From a bacterium (GTDB lineage Bacteria > Cyanobacteriota > Sericytochromatia > S15B-MN24 > VGJW01), in assembly GCA_021781555.1 (NCBI GenBank), contig JAJXWQ010000015.1:1-53945 (forward strand): DNA of 53,945 nucleotides, in the 5' to 3' direction. Below, piece by piece: positions 1 through 9,400 of this stretch; position 1 is the stretch's first letter, and every line of letters begins with the position of its first letter. The notes beneath the pieces were generated by a model. That model saw only the letters and a list, made by a program, of their open reading frames with translations. It ran no database searches and was not told the DNA's origin. Position numbers and translations under genes: made by a program.

Positions 1-2690
<2,690 letters not shown>

Positions 2691-2911
2691 GGTGTTCCTC
2701 CCTCGGGCAAGTCGGTGATCTGGCAACGAAGTTCGATCATAGCTCCAGCCAGCGGGGGTGCAGGGGATTACCGCCGCCGGCCGTTGAAGTTTTGTGCGTT
2801 TCGGAGCCGGTCCGTTCCTGTGCCCGAGCGGATTCCAGATGGGGCGATCCTCGGATCGAGCGAGGCTTCGTTACTCCTGCTGGCTGTTTGCGCGGCCGAG
2901 ACGCAGGGGGC

Positions 2912-4138
2912 CTATCTCGACGAGAGCTCCACCAGCCGGTCGAAGACGTCGTAAATCGTGACGATCCCCTCCATGTGCTCGGACTCGTCCACGATGGGCA
3001 CGGCCAGGATGTTGTAGTGAGCCATCAGGTCCAGAACCTCTCGCTGCGAGGCGTCAGGGAGGAGCTTGTAGGCCACCGGCACGGCGATGTCGGCCAGCTT
3101 GGTTTCGTCTTTGGCCGCCAGCAGGCGCCGCAAGGAAACGATCCCTGTCAAGACCTCGCCGTCCTGGACGTAGAGGTAGATGACTTCCTCCCGTTCGGCC
3201 AGTCCACCTCGGAGCCGGCCCAGAGCCTCGGCCACGGTCGCGGTACCCGGCAAGCTGAGGTACCGGGGCGTCATGAGCGCCCCGGCGGTGTCCTCGGGAT
3301 AGGCCATCAGCTCGCGGACGACCTCGGCGCCTTCGGGCTCCATGAGCTCCATCAGACGCTCGGACTCGTGCTCGGGGAGCGCGTCGAGCAGATCGGCCGC
3401 CTCGTCGGGTTCCATTTCGTCGAGGAGGTCGGCCGCCTTGTCCTCCCCGAGATCGCGCAGGATCGCCACCTGCAGCGCGGGTTCGCTCTCCTCGACCACG
3501 TCGGCCATCTGCTCGAGCGGGATGTTCTCGAGGAACTGCAAGCGCTCCGCGTGGCCCAGATCGGAGATGATCTCGGCCAGGTCCGCCGGGTGCATGCCCT
3601 TGAGGTTGTTGTGCGCAACTTGCAGGCGAAGGCCCTGCAACCCGCCGACCGGCGCGATGTACTGCCACGGGACCAGGCCCTCGGGAACCTGGAGCTTGAA
3701 AGTCCGTGCCACCCAGCTCAAGGCCTGGGCGAGGCCAAGTCGCCGGGTCAGTCCCCAGAGTCCGATGTCGACGCCCGAAACGACGAGGCCGGACGGCAGC
3801 CAGTCGAGCTGCACGTCGTTGACCCGGATGACCTTGGCGCCGTTGGTGTCGATGACCTGCGCATCGAGAATGTCGCGCGAGAGATAGAGCAGATCGTCGG
3901 CCAGCGCCGTCACGGGATAGGCGCTTGTCGGCTTGGCGAGGCGGAAAGGCTCATTACGCTCCTGTACGTCCTCGATCGGCACGACGACGTGCTTGCGGCC
4001 AGGCTTGCGAACGACCAGGGCCACGACCATCAAAGCGGTTCCCCGCTGCTCGACGACGAAGTCGTAGACCTTTCCTACCAGACCGCCTTCGCTCCCCAGG
4101 ACCGGCCGGCCAAGGATGTGGCTGATGAAGTGCGTCAT
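2912..4138 (-). CDS. PRC-barrel / MgtE_N / tandem CBS magnesium-transport accessory protein
   Basis: A soluble 408-residue protein with the cytosolic half of an MgtE channel but no membrane segments. Residues 1 to about 165 look like two PRC-barrel units (opening HFISHILGRPVLGSEGGLVG). About 170-280 is the MgtE N-terminal helical bundle (KGMHPADLAEIISDLGHAER, then repeated acidic helices such as KAADLLDEMEPDEAADLLDA). About 285-400 is a CBS pair. In MgtE these parts bind Mg and gate the pore. The gene starts 12 bp after the Nramp-type transporter, with an AGGAGGG Shine-Dalgarno, and shares its M-box riboswitch. I infer a Mg-sensing regulatory subunit of that transporter. The acidic MgtE_N helices are plainly present; the partnership rests on gene order. 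Confidence 0.88.
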   Translation of the reverse strand: MTHFISHILGRPVLGSEGGLVGKVYDFVVEQRGTALMVVALVVRKPGRKHVVVPIEDVQERNEPFRLAKPTSAYPVTALADDLLYLSRDILDAQVIDTNGAKVIRVNDVQLDWLPSGLVVSGVDIGLWGLTRRLGLAQALSWVARTFKLQVPEGLVPWQYIAPVGGLQGLRLQVAHNNLKGMHPADLAEIISDLGHAERLQFLENIPLEQMADVVEESEPALQVAILRDLGEDKAADLLDEMEPDEAADLLDALPEHESERLMELMEPEGAEVVRELMAYPEDTAGALMTPRYLSLPGTATVAEALGRLRGGLAEREEVIYLYVQDGEVLTGIVSLRRLLAAKDETKLADIAVPVAYKLLPDASQREVLDLMAHYNILAVPIVDESEHMEGIVTIYDVFDRLVELSSR

Positions 4139-4150
4139 GTCCCAGCCCTC

Positions 4151-5518
4151 CTATGCCGTGAGCTGCGTGCAAATCCGTGTGGGCCCCGCCGCCGAGGGTA
4201 TCACGGGAGCGAGACCCACCACAGGCGCCGAGCCGGGGCTCGCAGGAAGGAGGTCGGGAAACACCGAAGTGACCACGAGTGCGGCGGTCAGGCCGATCAT
4301 GATGACCACGCTGATCCACGAGATCGCGTTGTAGACAGGACCGTTGACCCAGCGGCCCATGATGCGCTTCTCGTTGATCAGGACCAGCATGAAGACGAGA
4401 ATGAACGGAAGCAGGATGCCGTTGACCACCTGCGACCAGAACATGATCCCCAGCAATGGAGCGTGCGGGATGAGCACGACCCCCGCGCCGATGAGGATCA
4501 ACACGGTGTAAATCGTGATGAACCAGGGCGCTTCCTTGAACGACCGGTCGATCCCCGCCTCCCAGCCCATGCCTTCGCAGATGTAGTACGAGGTTGCCAG
4601 GGGCAGGATCGAGGCCGTGAAGAGCGAGGCGTTGAAAAGGCCGAAGGCAAACAGCACGGTGGCCCATTTCCCCGCCAGCGGAGCCAGGGCGGCCGCGACC
4701 TGGCCCGCGTCGGTGAACTGGACGTTGGGGCTGTGGTGCAAATAAACGGTCGCGGCGCACGAGACGATGATGAAGAAGGCGATGACATCCGTGATGATGC
4801 AACCGACGATCACGTCGATGCGGCTGAGCGGGTATTGCTCGGGCTTGACGCGCTTCTCCACGACGGCCGACTGGATGTAGAACTGCATCCACGGGGCGAT
4901 GGTCGTGCCCACGACGCCGATCACCATCGAGAGGTAGCCCGCGTCGAGGTGGAAGGTGGGCACGAAGGTCGCCTTGGTGACTTCGGCCCAGTTGGGGTGA
5001 GCGAGGATCCCGGAGACGACGTAGGCGATGTAAAAAACGCAGGCCGTGAGGAAGTACTTCTCGGCGGCCTTGAACGAACCCTTGACGATCAGCCACCAGA
5101 CGAATCCCGCGGCCAAGGGGACGACGAAGTACTTGCTGACGCCGAAGATCTGCACGCTCGATGCGATCCCCGAGAACTCCGCCACCGTATTGCCCATGTC
5201 GGCAACCAGCAGGGCCAGCAACACGTAGACCGTGACCCGTAGCCCGAACCGCTCGCGGATGAGGTCCGACAGGCCCTTGCCGGTGATGGCGCCCATCCGG
5301 GCGCTCATCTCCTGCACGACGATCAGGGCGATCGTGGTGGGGATGAGCGTCCAGAGGAGGGCGTTGCCGTACTGAGCTCCGGCCAGCGAGTACGTGGTGA
5401 TCCCGCCGGCATCGTTGTCAGCGTTGGCGGTGATGATCCCCGGGCCGAGCACGGCCAGGAAGAGCAGGATGGGTCGCCACGAGAGCGTGGCCCACGGGCG
5501 GCGGAAGACGGAAGGCAT
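4151..5518 (-). CDS. Nramp-related magnesium transporter (NRMT-like)
   Basis: A 455-residue integral membrane transporter of the Nramp/SLC11 fold with about eleven hydrophobic segments. In transition-metal Nramps the substrate is held by a DPGN motif in TM1 and an MPH motif in TM6. Here TM1 reads ITANADNDAGGITT (Asp34-Gly39) and the TM6 position reads TTIAPWMQFYIQS, so the soft-metal-binding Met is Ala208 followed by Pro-Trp. That replacement marks the NRMT branch, characterised as Mg2+ transporters in Clostridium and Eggerthella. The M-box riboswitch upstream independently supports Mg2+. I chose ATG 5518 because GGAGGTAAC lies at good spacing; a GTG at 5623 would extend the frame but has no spaced Shine-Dalgarno and overlaps the leader ORF. 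The family call is firm and Mg specificity likely. Confidence 0.9.
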   Translation of the reverse strand: MPSVFRRPWATLSWRPILLFLAVLGPGIITANADNDAGGITTYSLAGAQYGNALLWTLIPTTIALIVVQEMSARMGAITGKGLSDLIRERFGLRVTVYVLLALLVADMGNTVAEFSGIASSVQIFGVSKYFVVPLAAGFVWWLIVKGSFKAAEKYFLTACVFYIAYVVSGILAHPNWAEVTKATFVPTFHLDAGYLSMVIGVVGTTIAPWMQFYIQSAVVEKRVKPEQYPLSRIDVIVGCIITDVIAFFIIVSCAATVYLHHSPNVQFTDAGQVAAALAPLAGKWATVLFAFGLFNASLFTASILPLATSYYICEGMGWEAGIDRSFKEAPWFITIYTVLILIGAGVVLIPHAPLLGIMFWSQVVNGILLPFILVFMLVLINEKRIMGRWVNGPVYNAISWISVVIMIGLTAALVVTSVFPDLLPASPGSAPVVGLAPVIPSAAGPTRICTQLTA

Positions 5519-5636
5519 TGGCGTTACCTCCGCGGCCGGCACGGGGCGAGGAAGGGGGCGAGAAGCGTGAGCACGGGGACCTCCGTTCGGTGAACTGAGT
5601 GCGGCAACTGGGAGGTCGTTCACTGTCAGGTTCCAT
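5418..5636 (-). CDS. Candidate leader ORF starting MEPD, upstream of and overlapping the Mg transporter
   Basis: Directly after the M-box terminator the RNA carries the best Shine-Dalgarno in the operon, AAAGGAGGTGAG, eight bases before ATG 5636. The frame reads MEPDSERPPSCRTQFTERRS and stays Pro/Arg/Ser-rich for 72 codons, ending inside the transporter gene in another frame. The enterobacterial Mg leader peptide MgtL begins MEPDPTPLPR, where acidic residues plus prolines destabilise the ribosome at low Mg2+. The same first four residues and early prolines in a riboswitch-controlled Mg operon are striking. Only the first 10-20 codons may matter; the rest may be incidental open frame. It could also be a translational-coupling ORF or chance. 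No homolog search was possible, so confidence is moderate. Confidence 0.45.
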   Translation of the reverse strand: MEPDSERPPSCRTQFTERRSPCSRFSPPSSPRAGRGGNANAFRLPPPVGHALVATHPALPGRARPGDHHRQR

Positions 5637-5655
5637 CTCGCTCACCTCCTTTCGG

Positions 5656-5694
5656 TCCAAAAAACAAATCCCCACCGCCCGAGTGGCGTGGGGA
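5656..5694 (-). terminator. Intrinsic terminator of the M-box expression platform
   Basis: On the minus strand TCCCCACGCC and GGCGGTGGGGA form a ten-pair GC stem with one bulged base around an ACTCG loop, followed by TTTGTTTTTT. It lies between the M-box and the first ORF. The stem's 5' arm, CGTCCCC, can alternatively pair with GGGGACG at the 3' end of the aptamer. That fits an OFF switch: with Mg bound, P1 holds GGGGAC and the terminator forms; without Mg the antiterminator forms. Confidence 0.85.
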
Positions 5695-5727
5695 CGCGTG
5701 AAAGCACGTACCGGAGAACATCCGGCC

Positions 5728-5891
5728 GTCCCCAGTCGTAAGAGCTTTGGCAATGACAAGCGTAGAGAGAACTCTCAGCCGCTTCGGGTAACACCTTAGC
5801 TCGGCGGAACCTGGTCTATCCGTCGGGGTCTCTCGACCTTTCCGGACAGCGGCCTGTGTCTTGTCAGACGCCTCGCCTAACGAGGACTCTA
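5728..5891 (-). promoter_or_regulatory. M-box (ykoK-type) magnesium riboswitch
   Basis: The minus-strand RNA contains the M-box conserved blocks in order: CTCGTTAGGCGAGG near the 5' end, GCTGTCCGGAAAGGTCGAGA then GACCCCGACGG, AAGGTG, ACCCGAAGCGGCTGAGAG, and near the 3' end CATTGCCAAAGCTCTTACGA. These match the ykoK/mgtE M-box consensus that senses Mg2+ and folds compactly when several Mg ions bind. An intrinsic terminator follows immediately. Regulated genes are the leader ORF, the NRMT-like transporter and the PRC/MgtE_N/CBS protein. Boundaries are approximate because the outer P1 pairing was traced by eye. Confidence 0.92.
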
Positions 5892-5897
5892 AAATCG

Positions 5898-5926
5898 ACG
5901 TTAAACGCTTAACAATCGGGTGTCAA
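5898..5926 (-). promoter_or_regulatory. Sigma-70-type promoter of the Mg operon
   Basis: On the minus strand a perfect TTGACA (5921-5926) is followed by a 17-base spacer and TAACGT (5898-5903). The predicted start site falls at about 5891, exactly where the M-box begins, which supports the assignment. Confidence 0.65.
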
Positions 5927-6108
5927 GGTTTGGCAAGGGAAACTTGACAGCTCGTTACACGAGCGGCCGAGGAAGGCCCACGCGACCCTCGGTCGAGGGA
6001 GCGAGATCCGGCCGCGTGACCTGCGCCCGATGGCCCCCGTTCCCACGCTCCCCGGAGTTCGCCTTGTTGCCGCGGCTGGCCCGAAGGGGGCCAGTTCGAC
6101 CCCTCGGA

Positions 6109-6312
6109 TCAGATCTGCGGCGCGTCCGAATCGGGCTCAGAAAGGCCGTAGGCCTCGCGCAAGATCCGATCGAGCTCCTGGCCGAAACTGGCGTTGGCGT
6201 GGGTCTTCAGGGCATCCATCACGTCGGGGGCCAGGCGGACGGAGATCTGCTTGCGCGCACGATCTCCCAGCGGGGGCCGGCCGACTCTCCCCTTGTCGAA
6301 CGAGGCGTCCAT
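6109..6312 (-). CDS. Small ribbon-helix-helix protein
   Basis: A 67-residue protein, MDASFDKGRVGRPPLGDRAR then KQISVRLAPDVMDALKTHAN and a helical tail ending in an acidic DSDAPQI. The basic segment, the alternating KQISVRL strand and the following two helices are the pattern of CopG/Arc-type DNA-binding proteins. Such proteins act as dimers, either as antitoxins or autorepressors. No toxin-like gene is adjacent: the gene ahead of it points the other way and encodes an unrelated 71-residue protein. The start ATG at 6312 has only a weak purine-rich sequence before it. Repeated GTA-ACGAAAA-like boxes lie in the divergent region upstream and may be its operator. The fold call is reasonable; the role is unknown. 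Confidence 0.65.
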   Translation of the reverse strand: MDASFDKGRVGRPPLGDRARKQISVRLAPDVMDALKTHANASFGQELDRILREAYGLSEPDSDAPQI

Positions 6313-6329
6313 GACCGCTGCTTACCCAA

Positions 6330-6404
6330 TTTGTGTAATACGCAAACTTATCGGGAATAAACGTAGTACGAAAAACTCCCTTGAGGATTTCCGTATCACG
6401 AAAA
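6330..6404. promoter_or_regulatory. Repeated 12-bp boxes in divergent intergenic region
   Basis: GTAGTACGAAAA at 6363-6374 and GTATCACGAAAA at 6393-6404 differ at two positions and start exactly 30 bp apart, about three helical turns. A third, weaker copy on the minus strand, GTATTACACAAA, lies at 6330-6341. They sit between the divergent ribbon-helix-helix gene and the 71-residue ORF and would suit a dimeric repressor binding cooperatively. This is pattern reading only. Confidence 0.35.
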
Positions 6405-6461
6405 TCGTATAAACTGGACAGGTGTTGCAAGGGGGCGCAGTCAAGGGAGGTTTCCAGGACC

Positions 6462-6677
6462 ATGTACGTACTGAGGATCGGCGGCCAGGCCATCGAGGTC
6501 TCGGACTGGAGCCAGGGCATCAAGCGGGCGCGGGACTTTCACTCGGACGCCGAATACGCCAAGAGCATGCTGGGTGATTATCAGTTCAGCGAGCTGGGCC
6601 AGGGTGCGATCGGCCTGCCAATCTGGAGGGCGGCTGGCCGCATGGCGAAGGTGGTCGGGATGGTGGTCCGCTGCTAA
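6462..6677 (+). CDS. Hypothetical protein, 71 aa
   Basis: An ATG at 6462 follows GGGAGG at a spacing of eleven bases and opens a 71-residue frame, MYVLRIGGQAIEVSDWSQGI and so on, ending GMVVRC. The first part looks like a short beta hairpin followed by a helix with charged residues; there is no signal peptide or membrane segment. A longer frame starting at 6381 exists, but its first residues are low quality and lack a Shine-Dalgarno. The gene is divergent from the ribbon-helix-helix gene and could share its operator. A partial copy of the window's dispersed repeat begins four bases after its stop codon, as it does after two other genes. I do not recognise the family. Confidence 0.5.
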   Translation: MYVLRIGGQAIEVSDWSQGIKRARDFHSDAEYAKSMLGDYQFSELGQGAIGLPIWRAAGRMAKVVGMVVRC

Positions 6678-6681
6678 GTCT

Positions 6682-6735
6682 GCTTCTGGCTTGAGTGGTT
6701 CGGGCCTTGGGAGTCAAACGGGGCCCGGTTGCGCT
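6682..6735 (+). repeat. Partial copy of dispersed palindromic repeat
   Basis: GAGTCAAACGGGGCCCGGTT followed by GCGCT matches the left arm of two complete elements at 43941-44032 and 45398-45487, and similarity continues leftward (CTGGCTTGAGTGGTTCGGGC). The right arm is missing, so this is a half element. It lies just after a stop codon, like the other copies. Confidence 0.7.
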
Positions 6736-6948
6736 CAAAAATACCGGCACCCTCCAAGCTCTCAATTCACCATGAAATCCACAGCATCGAGTTCATGTAG
6801 TGGAAAAGACGCAATCGTGAAATAACTTGTTACAAAGCTTGATTTCGGGGTATGCGACCGAAGTGAGACCGTGAAGCCCCGCCAAAGGCGGTCGACGCCT
6901 TCTCGATAGCGAAGCGAGTTCCCCGGGGCCAGGTCTCACGGAGGTCCG

Positions 6949-7083
6949 ATGCCACACACCGAAGCCCTGCTCGCGATCCTGGACGCGATACGCTGCCATG
7001 TCTGTGGCGAGCCCGCCGCTCGCGGTGCGACGGTGTGCGTCAACTGCGCGGCCGCCGAGAGCGACGAGGAGGCGGGCAGCTGA
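6949..7083 (+). CDS. Small zinc-ribbon-like protein, 44 aa
   Basis: ATG 6949 follows GGAGGTCCG and opens a 44-codon frame. It encodes a helix followed by CHVCGEPAARGATVCVNC, giving two CxxC pairs eleven residues apart, the spacing of a minimal zinc ribbon. The C-terminal AAAESDEEAGS tail is acidic. The gene converges on the Ehr-like operon with 7 bp between stop codons. Tiny zinc ribbons of this type occur as nucleic-acid- or protein-binding modules, and none can be named from sequence alone. The good Shine-Dalgarno and the intact Cys pattern argue that it is real. Confidence 0.6.
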   Translation: MPHTEALLAILDAIRCHVCGEPAARGATVCVNCAAAESDEEAGS

Positions 7084-7090
7084 GCCCTCT

Positions 7091-7867
7091 CTAGGGGACC
7101 GCAGGAGCGCCATCCAGGCGGCCCAGGAGCCGCAGCAGCCCGTCGAGAATCGTGAGCGGATGCGGCGGACACCCCGGCACGTAGAGATCGACCGGCAGCG
7201 AATCCTGGATGCCGTCGTGAACCATCGGGGATCCTGCGAAGGGCCCCCCGGAGATCGCGCAGGCGCCCACCGCGATCACGATCTTGGGGGCCGGGGTGGC
7301 TTCGTAGGTCCTGGCGAGCGCCTCACGCATCGCGTGGGTGACGGGCCCCGTGACGAGCAACCCATCGGCATGGCGCGGCGAGGCCACGAACTGGATACCA
7401 AAGCGGCCGAGATCGTAGACGACGGTACCGAGCACGTTGACATCCGCCTCGCAGGCATTGCATCCTCCGGCGCTGACCTGGCGGAGCTTCAGCGATCGAC
7501 CGAACAGCTTGCGCGTCCGCTCGTCCAGGCTCCGGGCGAGGGCCAGGGCCTCACCTTCGAGCCTGAGATCCTCGCGGGAGCTGGTGGCCAGCTGATACTG
7601 GCGCGTGAAGGAGATCGCGCCGGTCGGGCAGGCGCGCGAGCATTCCGGGCAGAACAGACAACGGCCGAGATCCAGGTTCGGCCGGCCAGCGGCCGCATGG
7701 ATCGCATCGGTGGGGCACACCTTGGCGCAGGCATCGCAGCCCGATCGGCACAGGCCGGGATCGAGAGCCGGTAGTCCGCGATAGCTCTCCGAGAGCTGGG
7801 GATCCGCGGGCGGGAAGGGTTTGGTCCGGTAACCTTGTGCCAGGCGGGTTCTCGAGATGTCGAACAT
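7091..7867 (-). CDS. Ehr-like complex subunit: 2x[4Fe-4S] ferredoxin fused to NuoB-type small subunit
   Basis: A 258-residue electron-transfer subunit, the last gene of the Ehr-like operon. The N-terminal half has two ferredoxin clusters with Cys40/44/47/51 and Cys70/73/76/80. The C-terminal half is the NuoB/hydrogenase small-subunit fold with GGCNACE (Cys136, Cys139), GACAISGG (Cys203) and VPGCPPHP (Cys233), enough to ligate one proximal [4Fe-4S] cluster. It combines what are separate HycF- and HycG-like proteins in formate hydrogenlyase. It should carry electrons from a soluble donor, plausibly ferredoxin, towards the large subunit on the cytoplasmic face. ATG 7867 was chosen; it lies 60 bp past the stop of the large-subunit gene. 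All cluster ligands appear intact. Confidence 0.88.
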   Translation of the reverse strand: MFDISRTRLAQGYRTKPFPPADPQLSESYRGLPALDPGLCRSGCDACAKVCPTDAIHAAAGRPNLDLGRCLFCPECSRACPTGAISFTRQYQLATSSREDLRLEGEALALARSLDERTRKLFGRSLKLRQVSAGGCNACEADVNVLGTVVYDLGRFGIQFVASPRHADGLLVTGPVTHAMREALARTYEATPAPKIVIAVGACAISGGPFAGSPMVHDGIQDSLPVDLYVPGCPPHPLTILDGLLRLLGRLDGAPAVP

Positions 7868-7927
7868 GGTGGGGATTCCTGCTGTCAGGCCGGTAGTTCG
7901 GGAGTTGTGGGGGGCGCGGATTTTCGA

Positions 7928-9400
7928 TCAGAGATCGTGGCCGCAATACGAGAGATTGAAGCTCTTGTTGCAGAGGGGGAAATCCGAGATGGCCTGATCG
8001 CGCATCGCGATCCCCAGACCTGGCCAGTTATGGAAGGACGGATCGACGATCTTGTAAGTCTGGAAGCTACCCCGGGAGTCCGTCTCGGCCACGTGGCAAA
8101 TCTCGCCGCGCCAGCCCTCCACCAGAGCAACCGCGAGGCGATCGGGACCCAGTGGGGGCGCGGAGCTTTCTGCCAGCGCCGATCCCCGGGGCAGCCAGGC
8201 GAGCAACTCGCGAATGAACGCGAGGGAGCGCTGGACCTCGAGCCACCGGACGTAGGCGCGGGCGAACACGCTACCCGAGTGCCAGGTCGACACGGGGAGC
8301 TGCGCCATCCTGAAGATGCCGTCGGGGAAGTCGTGGCGGACGTCGCGCGAGAGTCCCGTGGCACGGGCGGCCGGCCCGACCAGGCCGAGCTCGCGAGCCT
8401 GCTCCGGCCCGAGGCGGCCGGTGTCGACGAACCGGGCCCGCACCGACGGAGCGGAGAAAAGCAGGCCGACCGCCCCCTGGATGTCCCGGGACAGCGTCTC
8501 GAGAGAGCGGACCAGGTCTCGAACACGGCGGCTATCGAGGTCGAAGCCGCACCCCCCCGGGCGGATCCAGCCCCTGCCGAAGCGGCTGCCGCAGACCGAG
8601 GCGGTGGCGTTGAGCACGTCGCCGCGCAGGCGGCCGCAGTAGGAGGCCGTGGGCAGGAAGCCGACGTCGCCCGCAAGGGCGCCCAGATCGCCGACATGGT
8701 TGGCCACCCGCTCGAGCTCGAGGGCCAAGGCACGGATGACGTCCGCACGCGCGGTGACCTCTGCTCCGCCCAGCGTTTCGACGATGCGGGCGTAAGCCAG
8801 GCCGTGGCCCACCGTGGTATCGCCCGCAACCGTCTCCAGCAGCGCCAGGGACCGTCGATCCGGGCCCCCGACCAGCGTGCTCTCGATGCCGCGGTGCTGG
8901 TATCCGAGGCGGATCTCGAGGTGCAAGACCCTCTCCCCGAGGCACTGGAAGCGGAAGTGGCCCGGCTCGATGATGCCCGCATGGACCGGCCCGACCGCGA
9001 CCTCGTGGACGTCCTCGCCGGCGACCTTGAAGAAGGAGGTCTGGCCCCCCAGCGACCGGATCGGCTCTGGCCACGGATGCCCTTCTGGCACCAGGCCGAA
9101 GGTCTCGGCGATCTCACGCTCGAACCAGTGGACCTGGGGAACCCGGGGGGTCAACGCCTCGAAACGATCGCCAGCGACCTCGCTCGCCACGATGGCCAGC
9201 TGCGAACGCTCGCCCGAACCGAGGACGGCATAGAGCCGGACCCCCGCCGTCGCGCTGCGGCCGTAAAGGGCCATGACGCGCCAGTCACGTGCTACATGGT
9301 CGGCGATCGTGTCCCGAAATTCGGCGCCAGCGAGCACCGGAACGTCCGCCAGCGGGATGGACGCAACATTGCGCAGCAGGCGAAGTCGCTCAGGCTGCAT
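7928..9400 (-). CDS. Ehr-like complex large subunit (fused NuoC-NuoD/HycE type) lacking NiFe ligands
   Basis: A 490-residue protein. Residues 1 to about 115 are NuoC-like, and the rest is NuoD/HycE-like, including AVGPVHAGIIEPGHFRF (about 135-151) and GYQHRGIE (166-173). In true [NiFe]-hydrogenases an RxCGxCxxxH motif follows and a DPCxxCxxH motif ends the protein. Here those places read LETVAGDTTVGHG (188-200) and SDFPLCNKSFNLSYCGHDL at the C-terminus, so at least three of four metal-binding cysteines are gone. It is therefore an energy-converting-hydrogenase-related subunit, not a hydrogenase. ATG 9400 has GGAGG six bases upstream; ATG 9403 is the alternative. Either way it overlaps the end of the preceding gene. 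The catalytic partner substrate is unknown. Confidence 0.88.
   Translation of the reverse strand: MQPERLRLLRNVASIPLADVPVLAGAEFRDTIADHVARDWRVMALYGRSATAGVRLYAVLGSGERSQLAIVASEVAGDRFEALTPRVPQVHWFEREIAETFGLVPEGHPWPEPIRSLGGQTSFFKVAGEDVHEVAVGPVHAGIIEPGHFRFQCLGERVLHLEIRLGYQHRGIESTLVGGPDRRSLALLETVAGDTTVGHGLAYARIVETLGGAEVTARADVIRALALELERVANHVGDLGALAGDVGFLPTASYCGRLRGDVLNATASVCGSRFGRGWIRPGGCGFDLDSRRVRDLVRSLETLSRDIQGAVGLLFSAPSVRARFVDTGRLGPEQARELGLVGPAARATGLSRDVRHDFPDGIFRMAQLPVSTWHSGSVFARAYVRWLEVQRSLAFIRELLAWLPRGSALAESSAPPLGPDRLAVALVEGWRGEICHVAETDSRGSFQTYKIVDPSFHNWPGLGIAMRDQAISDFPLCNKSFNLSYCGHDL

Noticed and set aside
2792-5242. 816-residue plus-strand open frame
   Set aside because: Antisense to the MgtE_N/CBS and Nramp genes; His/Asp/Arg-rich low-quality sequence caused by high GC.
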